Assembly: GCA_002305165.1 (NCBI GenBank)
Contig: DBQI01000057.1
Location: 15,240 to 79,239, forward strand
From: Armatimonadetes bacterium UBA1398
GTDB lineage: Bacteria; Armatimonadota; Zipacnadia; UBA1398
Length of the DNA stretch: 64,000 nucleotides
Direction of reading: 5' to 3'
Shown piece by piece: positions 1 through 8,500 of the stretch. The first letter of the stretch is position 1; each line of letters opens with the position of its first letter. Both the position numbers and the translations under genes were made by a program. The notes beneath the pieces are model-generated. The model saw nothing but the letters and a program-made list of their open reading frames with translations. It was not told the DNA's origin and did not search any database.

Positions 1-165
1 GTAACCACCGCCACCGTAACCGCCACCGCCATAGCCGCCTCCACCATAGCCGCCACGACCGCCGCCGCCTCCGTAGCCGCCTCGGCCGCCTCCGCCACCG
101 TAGCCGCCGCGACCGCCGTAGCCGCCCCCGCCGCCACCATAGCCGCCCCCACCGCCCATCAGGTC
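1..165 (-). repeat. Low-complexity Gly/Tyr/Arg coding repeat within the secretin-like gene
   Basis: The DNA is an imperfect tandem repeat of units such as ccgccaccgtaaccgcc. On the minus strand it encodes runs of GGGYGG and GGRGGYGG. A shorter Gly-rich block lies at about 285-400. The repeats stay in the reading frame of the secretin-like gene. Such tracts are prone to length change by slippage. Confidence 0.75.
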
Positions 166-738
166 CTCGGTGAGGTAGATGACGCTATCCATGAAGCTGT
201 ACATCATGCCGAGGTAGTTGGGGTAGTAGACCTCGAAGACCAGGTCCTCGGGGTCGATGTTGAGGTTGCCGTACATCCCACCACCGTAACCGCCGCCGTA
301 CCCTCCACCGATGCCGCCACCCATACCACCCATGCCGCCACCATAGCCGCCGCCGGTGAGCCCGCCACCGCCGCCGCCGAGCAGGCCACCCTGGCCGAAG
401 CTATCGCCCAGGGGCGCCATGCTGTAGTTAGCCCCGGCGCGCTTCTCGGCCTCGCGAACGATCAGAGCGTTGCCGCTCGTCTCGCACTCGTAGCCGGCGC
501 TCTCCGCGATCGCCTCAGCCACAACGCCCGCAGGCTGGCGGTCGAAGCGGCTCGTGATGCGACCCGATGGGGCGTCGCCCTCGATCTCGAGGTCCATGCC
601 CGAGACAGCGGCGATCGCCTCCAGCGCGTCCGCCACCGGCGCGTCCCGGAAGTCAGCGGTAACCGGAAGGTTGGCCTGCGCCACTGCGGCGCCGCCGATC
701 ATACAGAGCATCGCAATCACGCATAGCAGGGTTCTCAC
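1..738 (-). CDS. Secretin-like outer-membrane protein, PilQ-type, N-terminal part (cut by window edge)
   Basis: Only the first 246 codons are in the window. A GTG start is chosen because a GAGGG ribosome site lies 6 bases upstream; an ATG 30 bases earlier is possible but has no such site. Residues 1-21 form a signal peptide ending in AVAQA. Residues about 22-75 resemble the secretin/TonB short N-terminal (STN) domain, with the pattern LPVTADFRDAPVADALEAI. From about residue 105 the protein is Gly-Tyr-rich low-complexity sequence, broken by a roughly 40-residue acidic and aromatic stretch. As the last gene of a pilM-N-O-P order it should be the outer-membrane secretin of a type IV pilus or type II secretion-like machine. 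The pore domain lies outside the window, so this rests on the STN domain and the order. Confidence 0.7.
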   Translation of the reverse strand, partial: MRTLLCVIAMLCMIGGAAVAQANLPVTADFRDAPVADALEAIAAVSGMDLEIEGDAPSGRITSRFDRQPAGVVAEAIAESAGYECETSGNALIVREAEKRAGANYSMAPLGDSFGQGGLLGGGGGGLTGGGYGGGMGGMGGGIGGGYGGGYGGGMYGNLNIDPEDLVFEVYYPNYLGMMYSFMDSVIYLTEDLMGGGGGYGGGGGGYGGRGGYGGGGGRGGYGGGGGRGGYGGGGYGGGGYGGGGY

Positions 739-780
739 TGTGTACCCTCGCTCTCCTGGCGGAGCCATCGGGAGCCGCCA

Positions 781-1755
781 CTACTCATTCGCTGCTCGGC
801 CGCGGAGCGGCACCCTAACCTCTTCGCCGGACTCGGTCTGAATCAGCACGATCTCACCCTCGGCGATAGCGCGCACTTTGAATTGCTCCTCGCCGACAGA
901 GAAGGTCTCGCCCGGTTGGACACGCAGCCGGGTGACCGTTCCGCTGGACTCAATCTCAACAATGGCCACCGCGGTGCCGTCATGGACGATCCCCGCGACA
1001 CGGCGGATCCGCGACGGGTTCGTCTTCGGCTGTGTGCGCGGCCCGACCTGATCGACCGGCTGCGCTTCCACGCCGGGCCTCGGCCCGCCGGGCGTGACGC
1101 CTGGACCCTCTGTTGGGCCTACCGGCCCGATCTCGCCGAAGCCCACACCGAAGAAGCTAGCCGGCTGCACAAGCAGCGGGGTTGGCTGGGTGGGCGTCGG
1201 CTGCATCACGCTGTGGGGCCTCGGGAAGGAGGTCTGTCCCCACTGGAACCGTGCGCCAAAGTTCGCATCGGCGATGGCCTGGTAGTAGTCGAGGCTCAGG
1301 CGCTTCACGCGCTCGTAGGTCTCCGCATCACTCTCAGGCATCCACAGGCCAGTGCGCGGAACCCGGACCAGTCGCTCTCCCATCGCGTAGCCCGGGCCCT
1401 TGGTTGTCGTTCCGCCTGGCTCGGTCACCACGGCGAAGGGGTTCTCCCTGTAGGGCAGCAAGGGGGCCAGGGGATCGCTATAGGGCATATCGACAACGGA
1501 ATCATCAACGGGCGGAGCTGAGGCTGGTACCGGCGCAGGCGTTTCGGCGACAGCCGCGTCGGGCGCGTCTGCTGTGGTCCCTGCGGCGGCGCCACTGTCG
1601 GTCCCCTGTGCTAGCGCGACATCCAGGGACGATCCCGCGTCTGGTCCGCCGACGACGCTCGCCGCCAGCGCGACGAAACCTAAGGTGACCGCGGCCACCA
1701 CGAGGATCGCGCCGCCGATCATGGTTGGTTTCGACAGGCGTCCGGACTTGGTCAT
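781..1755 (-). CDS. PilP/GspC-like inner-membrane pilus assembly protein
   Basis: A protein of 324 residues. The ATG is chosen because GGGAGAGAGG lies about 5 bases upstream; the frame stays open further upstream without such a site. One membrane helix lies near residues 12-32. A long Ala/Pro/Thr-rich linker follows, then a small C-terminal domain at about 245-320 with patterns such as VAIVEIESSGTVTRLRVQPG and FKVRAIAEGEIVL. That layout (helix, flexible linker, small beta domain) is what PilP and GspC use to link the inner-membrane complex to the secretin. It lies between the PilO-like and secretin genes with a 42-base gap to the latter. Sequence similarity to PilP is faint; the call rests on layout and order. 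Confidence 0.55.
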   Translation of the reverse strand: MTKSGRLSKPTMIGGAILVVAAVTLGFVALAASVVGGPDAGSSLDVALAQGTDSGAAAGTTADAPDAAVAETPAPVPASAPPVDDSVVDMPYSDPLAPLLPYRENPFAVVTEPGGTTTKGPGYAMGERLVRVPRTGLWMPESDAETYERVKRLSLDYYQAIADANFGARFQWGQTSFPRPHSVMQPTPTQPTPLLVQPASFFGVGFGEIGPVGPTEGPGVTPGGPRPGVEAQPVDQVGPRTQPKTNPSRIRRVAGIVHDGTAVAIVEIESSGTVTRLRVQPGETFSVGEEQFKVRAIAEGEIVLIQTESGEEVRVPLRGRAANE

Positions 1756-1841
1756 ATGGCCTCTCTCCCGCATAGCCTCCGTGCCTTGCTTAGAACAACA
1801 CCTCGCTCGGAGCAACATGTTCGCCCCCGAGAGGGTGATAC

Positions 1842-2729
1842 CTACATCCCCATCATGGGTCCCATCATCATTCCGGGACCCATCATGCCGCCTCCACCGC
1901 CGCCTGACGCAGAGCCTAGCTGCCCGAGCAGACTTGCCAGATCTGAGAGCTGATCCGGCGGGAGATTGGGCAGGAGGTAGACCGTCATGTTCATGGTGGC
2001 GGTCACTTCCTGACCACCGGTACCCGGGACTGCGCTGATCGTGACGGGACCGTCGATGCGGAGCAGCCTCGGCGCGTTTCCTGCGCGTCGGAGGAACTTC
2101 AGGACATCCTCATATCGGCCCTGGACGGTCATGGACCCCGCACCGCCTTGGGCTTGGCCGCGAACGTTGGGGGTACCTACCGTGGTGAGCCCCGTTGGCG
2201 TGAGGGGCACCGGCATCATGAGATCAACGGCGGTGAGGGGTCTGTTGAACTCCGGCGCGGGCAGCGAGAAGTTGGACACTGCCACACCGGTGGAGTCGAA
2301 GAACTGGCGCATCGCCGGCCCGAGGTCCTCGCGCAGCTCGAAGAAGACGTCGAACATGGCTGGCATACCGTCCGCCAACTCGACGACCTGGTCGGTCTCG
2401 CCCATGCGGAAGGTGCCGCCGCCAGGAGTGAAGGCGGTGCCTGCGCGCACCGAGCGCCACCAGGGGTTCCCTGAGCCGAGGGGGATCTTCTGCGACTTCA
2501 GTGCGTTCAGCTCGTTCTCGACGTTGGCCGCCTCGGCTATCGCCCTGTCGAGCTCGGCCTGCGCGATCTCCGCGCGCGCCGCGACCTCGTACTCCTGCCG
2601 GATGCTCTCCTGCATCTGGTCAACCTGCTCTTTGGAGGGCTTGACCTTCAGGAAGAACCCAAGGACCGGCGCGGCGACCATCAGGATCACCGTTGGGACC
2701 AGTATGTGCCAGGCCTTTAGCTTTGACAT
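1842..2729 (-). CDS. PilO-like inner-membrane pilus assembly protein
   Basis: A protein of 295 residues. A membrane helix at about 7-27 is followed by a predicted coiled coil rich in Glu, Ala and Gln (about 33-80), then a globular domain. This is the usual PilO plan of one helix, coiled coil and ferredoxin-like fold. The stretch MTVQGRYEDVLKFLRRAGN fits the PilO region. The C-terminus is an unusual Gly/Met tract, with five or more Gly followed by repeats of MMGP and MMGM. It follows the PilN-like gene after 59 bases. PilO and PilN normally form a heterodimer in the inner membrane. Confidence 0.7.
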   Translation of the reverse strand: MSKLKAWHILVPTVILMVAAPVLGFFLKVKPSKEQVDQMQESIRQEYEVAARAEIAQAELDRAIAEAANVENELNALKSQKIPLGSGNPWWRSVRAGTAFTPGGGTFRMGETDQVVELADGMPAMFDVFFELREDLGPAMRQFFDSTGVAVSNFSLPAPEFNRPLTAVDLMMPVPLTPTGLTTVGTPNVRGQAQGGAGSMTVQGRYEDVLKFLRRAGNAPRLLRIDGPVTISAVPGTGGQEVTATMNMTVYLLPNLPPDQLSDLASLLGQLGSASGGGGGGMMGPGMMMGPMMGM

Positions 2730-2788
2730 CGTGCCTCCCTGAGCCTACCTCGCCAAGCACGCGAGGGGTTGGGACCTACGCGTGTTCA

Positions 2789-3706
2789 CTACTCTTCGGC
2801 TGCCGCGCCATCCGAGCCCTCCGAGGCCGGCGCGGACCCGCCATCGGCCGGCGGCATGGGGGCGCCGGCCATCATGCCCATTCCCATTCCGCCCGCTGCG
2901 GCGGCATCAGCAGCGGCAGCAGCCCCTGGGATCTCGAAGCTGATCGGGTTCGCGAGCGTGCCCGTGATCGTGACCGGGATGGGGCCCTGCCAGAGCAATC
3001 CATTCTCGTAGACCACTTCGCCCGCCCCAGGCATCGGGGCCGTGCTCGAGAGAGCTCCCGAGATAGCCTGGGCAGGATCCGTGCTCGGCAGTAGGGTCTC
3101 ACTCACCGTGAGTCCCCCGAAGTTCGCGCTCATCTCTATCGGACCCGAGAACAGCGCAGTCAGGGGACCGCGCGAGACCGCGTCATCTGACCATAGGGGC
3201 TCTGAGCCTCCACCCTCGGCGGGCATCGCGCAGCGGTTCATATTGATGAGGAGCTTGATGAGTTCCTCCGTGTCCCCCACGACCGTGCTGAACTGGACCG
3301 AGTCGTCGTTTACGTTGATGCTTTCGATGGTGCAGGACGCGGGCAGATACCGGGCCACAGCCTCCACCACGTCCGCGTACTTGGAGCTGTGCGTCTCGAA
3401 CTGGTCGAGGAAGGCGATCATGTCCTGCAGAGGCGCGACCTTCGCCTGCTCCTCCGACGTCCGACTCTCCAGGGCGTGAACCGCGTCGGCCTTCTGGGTG
3501 GCGTCAGCCAGAGCGTCCTCGTGGATAGTGACGCCGCGCATCCACATGAAGACCCAGCCGCCCGTCCCCAGCACTGAGAGCAGGATGAGGATAATGGCGA
3601 CAGGTATCAGCTTCTTGGCCCGCCGCGCCGCCGGGATCTCCGGTGGCAGTAGGTTGATCCGTATTCGTTGTACTTGGGGCGCCGTCGCCACGACAGGCTC
3701 TCCCAT
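2789..3706 (-). CDS. pilN: PilN-like inner-membrane pilus assembly protein
   Basis: A protein of 305 residues. The N-terminal segment IRINLLPPEIPAARRAKK is the classic PilN cytoplasmic tail (INLLP), which binds PilM. A membrane helix follows at about 32-55, then a coiled-coil region and a globular domain. It is longer than most PilN proteins (about 180-220 residues). The extra C-terminal part, about 250-305, is Ala/Gly/Met/Pro-rich and ends acidic. The start lies 14 bases after the PilM-like stop, so the genes are probably cotranscribed. Confidence 0.8.
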   Translation of the reverse strand: MGEPVVATAPQVQRIRINLLPPEIPAARRAKKLIPVAIILILLSVLGTGGWVFMWMRGVTIHEDALADATQKADAVHALESRTSEEQAKVAPLQDMIAFLDQFETHSSKYADVVEAVARYLPASCTIESINVNDDSVQFSTVVGDTEELIKLLINMNRCAMPAEGGGSEPLWSDDAVSRGPLTALFSGPIEMSANFGGLTVSETLLPSTDPAQAISGALSSTAPMPGAGEVVYENGLLWQGPIPVTITGTLANPISFEIPGAAAAADAAAAGGMGMGMMAGAPMPPADGGSAPASEGSDGAAAEE

Positions 3707-3720
3707 CTTCTGGTGGATTG

Positions 3721-5154
3721 CTAGAGAATCTCCCTAGCTGCCATCCCAACTGCAGCCGCGACCTTCGGCGCCTCCGCCTTGAGTTGATCGGGGGGATACG
3801 CCGAGTGGTCGACCGCCACCGCAACAAGCGGATCGCCAACCTCGACTGGCACGCCCAACTCCCGCTCCATGAACTCGGACAGGTTCGGTAGTAGGGCCGT
3901 GCCACCGAGAAGCACGATTCGCTCGATGTCGGCATCGGTGTGTCTGCTGCGGTAGTACTCCATCGTCCGCCTGACCTCACCTGCCAGCAGCGCCAGGGGC
4001 TCCACAAGGGCTTGCCCCACTACTTGCCGCGTGTAAGACTCGTCGGACTGCGCTGCTGCACCGCTCATGTCATCATCAAGCACGAAGTCATCGATGGGCG
4101 CTTCAACCGGCGCCGACGCCTCAGGCTCGGGCGGGGGAGGCAGGAGTGGTTCGTGCCCTGGGGCCGCAGCTTCGGCTGAGTCCATATCCTCCGTCGCGTC
4201 CCCTACCTCCGTTCCGAACAAGGCGCCCGTAGTCGGGGCGCCCAGGTCGCCGAACAGATCGTCGGCGCCTCCCTGCGCCGACAACACCAAGGTGTCATCG
4301 CCCGTAGCGGCGTCATCTACGCTGATGACCAACTCTTGCTCATTGACCTCTTCGGTGAACGCGGTCAACGGAGCGCTTGAGAGGAAGTCATCCTCGTAGT
4401 ACGTGTCCTGCTGCCCCGCTTCCAATGATACGGAACCGTAGGCGAGCTTGATTTGTTCGGCCTCAGCCTCGGTGTCTGGCTTGACCTCGAGACGCACGGC
4501 ATCGGTCAGTTTCTGCCCGCTCGCCTCTTCCGTCGTCCGCACGAACCGAAGCGCACCATCGCGTACGATGGAGATCGTCGACGTGCGCTGGCCGATATCG
4601 ATGACCATCAAACAGCGTTCGCGTCGATGCGTGCCTGCGGCCTCAACCATGGCGATGACGTTCGCGAGCATCGCCAAGTCGAAGTACACGGGCTGGAGCT
4701 TGGCCTCGGCGAGGACCTTGCACCACTCGACCACGTACTGCTTGCGAGCACCGGCGACGACGACCTCGACCGTATCACCCGCGCCCTGGCCGATGACCTG
4801 GTAGCCATATTGGAGGTCAGACTGGAAGGGGAACAGCCGCTCCGCGTCCTGCTTGATGGTGCCCTTGAGCTCTTTCTCGGGCATCGACGGGTACTCCTGG
4901 ACGCGTAGGCCGCAGTTCTCGGTGCCGCTCAGCGCGACGGCGGCGCGTCTCGCGCCGATCCGATGCTGAGACATGAGAGCGGCGATAGCTTTGCCGAGTG
5001 CCTGTGCATCCAGAATCGTACCGGCGTCGTAGGCGTCTCGAGGGGTTGGGCCAACCGCCAGCCCCACCAGCTTCAGGGAGCCAGGTCCACCCGACAATTC
5101 CGCCAGCTTGATGGTGCTACATCCTACGTCGATCCCCAAAAGGGAGCCCGCCAC
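3721..5154 (-). CDS. pilM: PilM-like actin-fold ATPase of the pilus assembly complex, with a large acidic insert
   Basis: A protein of 477 residues. It begins with LLGIDVGCSTIKLAEL, the phosphate-1 motif of the actin/FtsA/PilM fold. A second phosphate motif, VIDIGQRTSTISIV, is near residue 185, and the adenosine motif RIVLLGGTALLPNL is near 415. PilM sits in the cytoplasm, binds ATP and holds the N-tail of PilN. PilM is usually about 350 residues; here residues about 247-372 form a long insert rich in Asp, Glu, Ala and Pro, probably disordered, inside the actin fold. It is the first gene of the operon, 108 bases downstream of the -10 hexamer of a good sigma-70-type promoter. Confidence 0.85.
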   Translation of the reverse strand: MAGSLLGIDVGCSTIKLAELSGGPGSLKLVGLAVGPTPRDAYDAGTILDAQALGKAIAALMSQHRIGARRAAVALSGTENCGLRVQEYPSMPEKELKGTIKQDAERLFPFQSDLQYGYQVIGQGAGDTVEVVVAGARKQYVVEWCKVLAEAKLQPVYFDLAMLANVIAMVEAAGTHRRERCLMVIDIGQRTSTISIVRDGALRFVRTTEEASGQKLTDAVRLEVKPDTEAEAEQIKLAYGSVSLEAGQQDTYYEDDFLSSAPLTAFTEEVNEQELVISVDDAATGDDTLVLSAQGGADDLFGDLGAPTTGALFGTEVGDATEDMDSAEAAAPGHEPLLPPPPEPEASAPVEAPIDDFVLDDDMSGAAAQSDESYTRQVVGQALVEPLALLAGEVRRTMEYYRSRHTDADIERIVLLGGTALLPNLSEFMERELGVPVEVGDPLVAVAVDHSAYPPDQLKAEAPKVAAAVGMAAREIL

Positions 5155-5268
5155 GTGGGACTCCTCCCCTCGGCGTCAGAGCTTCACGCCCGAATTCCTC
5201 AGCCGCGCTCGTTCCCGGCACACTCCAGAAACGGCCAAGCTCACCGTAGGCACTGGCACCCGGCCCCG

Positions 5269-5297
5269 AGGATAGGGTAGCCAGACGACCCTGTCAA
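5269..5297 (-). promoter_or_regulatory. Sigma-70-type promoter of the pil-like operon
   Basis: On the minus strand, TTGACA (5292-5297) and TATCCT (5269-5274) are separated by exactly 17 bases. The -35 box is a perfect match to the bacterial consensus and the -10 box matches at four of six positions. Transcription would start near 5262, giving a leader of about 107 bases before the pilM-like start at 5154. Confidence 0.65.
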
Positions 5298-5475
5298 CTG
5301 CCGCCCCGGAGCGCCAGATGGAGACATCCGAGAGCGGCAGACCACGTCCATGTACCGGTGTAACTAGCACTCAACGATCCTCTTATTCGAGTCCCCACGC
5401 GGGGGCACCTGCCTACTTCATCCTTCCGAGATCGATGATTCTTGAGCCACCAGTCACAGATTCACCAGAAGCCAC

Positions 5476-5509
5476 GAGGTCCCACGAGGCGACTGCCCCG
5501 TGGGACCTC
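5476..5509 (-). terminator. Hairpin between the giant exoprotein gene and the pil-like operon
   Basis: A perfect 11-base inverted repeat, gaggtcccacg (5476-5486) and cgtgggacctc (5499-5509), with a 12-base loop. It lies 21 bases past the stop codon at 5530 in the direction of transcription. The sequence after it on the minus strand has only scattered T, so it is a terminator-like hairpin without a strong U tract. The remainder of 5155-5529 holds the pil promoter and no gene that I can see. Confidence 0.55.
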
Positions 5510-5529
5510 AGTCTTCTCTCTAGCCCGGG

Positions 5530-8500
5530 CTATGACTGCCCTGCGGCATCGTATACCGTCGTGCGCGGAATCGCCTGCGGAGAGAGGACTCCGAAGTACA
5601 GATCCCAGTCGGCTTCGTAGAGGAATCCGACTCCTCCGTCGCCAGTGCCCGCAACGGCCCACTCCTCGTCCTGCCAGACCTCTCCCTCAGTGGTCTTCTC
5701 TGCGGTGGAGCTATACATCAGCCAGAGAACGGTGGGGCCGACCACCTGCTGCAGCGTTTGGTTGCCGAGGGGTCCGCCCGTGATGTTCAGCGTCGACCCG
5801 AGCTCAGCGAAGGCGGGCACGCGCCCCATCGTGGCGGGGTCGGAGAGGTTGGTGTTGCGCGCATCGGTGTACCATACGTAGCGGACAGGCTGGGCGCTCA
5901 CGTAGAGCTCCCCTGTCGCCTCATCAAGAGGCACATGGGTGGCCTGACGGTCCACATAGAAGGGGATCGCCTCAGTACCCCCATCGATCGGGTAGTGGAT
6001 GACGGGGTGTCCCCATCTGCTGGCGCCTTCGGCGGGATCGGAGACCTTCTGCCAGAACAACTGCTCCCCGCCGGGCGCTGTGGCGGACGGGGCGGTGAAG
6101 GGCATGCTGAAGGTCTCGTAGAGAAGCCTCATGCGCCCCTGAGCGTCGTGGCGCTTGTAGAGCAGCACCATGCGCAGCGGCAGTTCCACATCCGTGCGGA
6201 CCATGCGTCCCGTCCCCGCCGCGGTGGACGTCGCCTCGGTGTATGGGATGGACATCACCTCAGGCGGCAACAGAGCCACGTGCGGCTGTGCGCTGTCCTG
6301 GCTGGCGCGGGTGAGCCGCATCGTCTGGGGGATGAAGTCCGCCGTCACGGCGTCTGTCTCTCCTGGCACGAGGGCCTCATCCACGAACCTCACCATACCG
6401 ACCGTGGGGTCGACCTCTACGGTCCGCCCTCCGCCCGCGTTTTCCGCGAAGAGATAGCCGGTTATGGGGTCCTCGAGCCAGTCGCCGGGACCTGCGACAA
6501 CGCCGCCGTTCACGTAGATAGCGAACTCAAGCCCCGCAGGCCGGTCGTAGATCCAGTCCACCCACCGCTCACTAGCGTAGGACCGGAAGTGGCGGTTGCC
6601 CGGGGTCTGGCCTGCCGCGATGGCCTCCTGGCGGAGCGGCACGAGCGGCGCTGCCGTCTGCTCAGGGAAGGCTATCTGGCCGGTGTTGTTGTTGGTCGGG
6701 TTATAGAGGGCCGGCTGCGACAGCGTCCACGGCTCAGACCCCGGGGTACCGGGGTCGTAGTTCGGATTGGTCGCGATCTCGGGATCATATCGCGTGTAGA
6801 AGATGTCCTCGGTACCAAACGAGGTACTCCGGCCGCTGAACACGACACCGATATCGTTGGGGAAGTCCGAGTTGGGCCCGCCGGCCCATCCCTCATCGCC
6901 GGAAACCGCATCGATGCCGAACCACACGTCGGCGAAGAGGAACGGATCCTTCGCATACTGCAGACCGTCCAGACGAACCCCGTCAGGTGCGTAGCGCGTC
7001 ATGACGGGCAACTCGTGGGAACCCTCGTACCTCAAGCCCGCCTCGGCGCCCGACACCGCAACGCGCCAGAGGGCGTAAGCGAGCCGGCGCTGGCTACCTG
7101 AGCCGGTGTAGTAGTACATGTAGACGTCGAAGGCTCCGGCCTCATCCGGATCGGGGATGACGAGCGGACGCGGTCCGAAGGCGGCGGTGCCCTCGAGGTC
7201 GATGAACATGGGACCGAAGAGCGGCTCACCCATGGCCTGCGGGAGCCCCAGGAACCCGTCCTGGCTCTGCAGCACCGCGACGCCAAGGTGGTAGGTGCGG
7301 ATCGTCTCGGGGTTGGGAGCGGACGAGTCCTCGAGCCAGTCGACCTCCAGCGCCCAGGACATCACGACCACGGGCGGGGTATCGGGCCCAAGCACCGTCT
7401 GCCGGACGAGGCTCGGCGTCATGTGGCGGTAAGCGGCTACCCCGGAGAAGCGAGGCTCCGGAGGGCTGACGAAGTCGCTATCGGCGCCCCCGCCACCCAC
7501 TGAGCCATCGGCGCCGAGGGGGTGGCCGGCGATGAGGAAGGAGTCCCGGTCCGGTTGGAATGTGGGGTTCACGGGACGATAGGGCTCAGCCGGGTCACCC
7601 CAGACGTGATCTATCACCTGGCCCCACAGATTCCACGCCACCTGCGGCTGGATCGCCACGGCCGGCTCATCGGAAGGCCGGTTGGACGTGAAGTAGATCG
7701 CCGTATCGCCGTACCGGCCATCCTGCGCGCCATGGAGCACCCGCGGAATGACCGTGCCCGGCTCCACGTCCCACGTGTTCACGAAGAACGCCGGCCCGAG
7801 TTCGGCGAAGGTGGAGTTGGCGTTCGCGGGCGGCGGATCGCCCGGCCCAGTCCAGGGGGCATCCTTATCGATCTCGCGCGACGCGGTCGGCACAATAGGC
7901 GGTATCGGCGACTCCTTGATCGTCGCCTTGACCTTGGTGCCTTGGGTCGAGACCTGGTCGATAGCGGGATTGAACCCGACCTCGCCATCGAAGTCGACGT
8001 AGGTCAGGAGGTCGAGCCAGTAGGTGCCCATGGGAGTGCCCGCCGCGAAGGCGTTGACGAGCACCTTGCTGCCCACGAACTCCGACTCGCCGGTAGCCGG
8101 ATCCTCGTCAGGGGCGCCGTTGATGGGGAACCCGTTGGCGCCGTCCACGAAGATGCCCGTTGCGTGCTCGCTGGAGCCAGCAGGGGCCGGCAGCACTGAC
8201 CATCCCGTGGTGTTCGGGTCACCATCGAAGATGTAGTTGGGGAGCATCCGCTCGACCGGAAGGAGCACACCCTGCTCCGTGTCGTCGGACTGGAAGGGGT
8301 TGAGTGAGGTCGCTCCGATGGACAGAAGCCCGGGGATCCCGGCCGGGCGGCCCACAGGTAGGACCCCCGCCGGCATGTTGCCGCGGCTCTCTATGCGTAG
8401 GTCGCGTTCCGGGAGCGTGTGCCACGATCGAGGATCGGCGTGACCGTAGATCCCGCCATCGGCGACACGTCGGCCAGGGGCCACCTCGTAGTCCGGCAGG

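Noticed and set aside
1..165. A possible CRISPR-like or minisatellite array
   Set aside because: The repeats are imperfect, in frame, and encode Gly-rich peptide of the secretin-like gene; there are no unique spacers.
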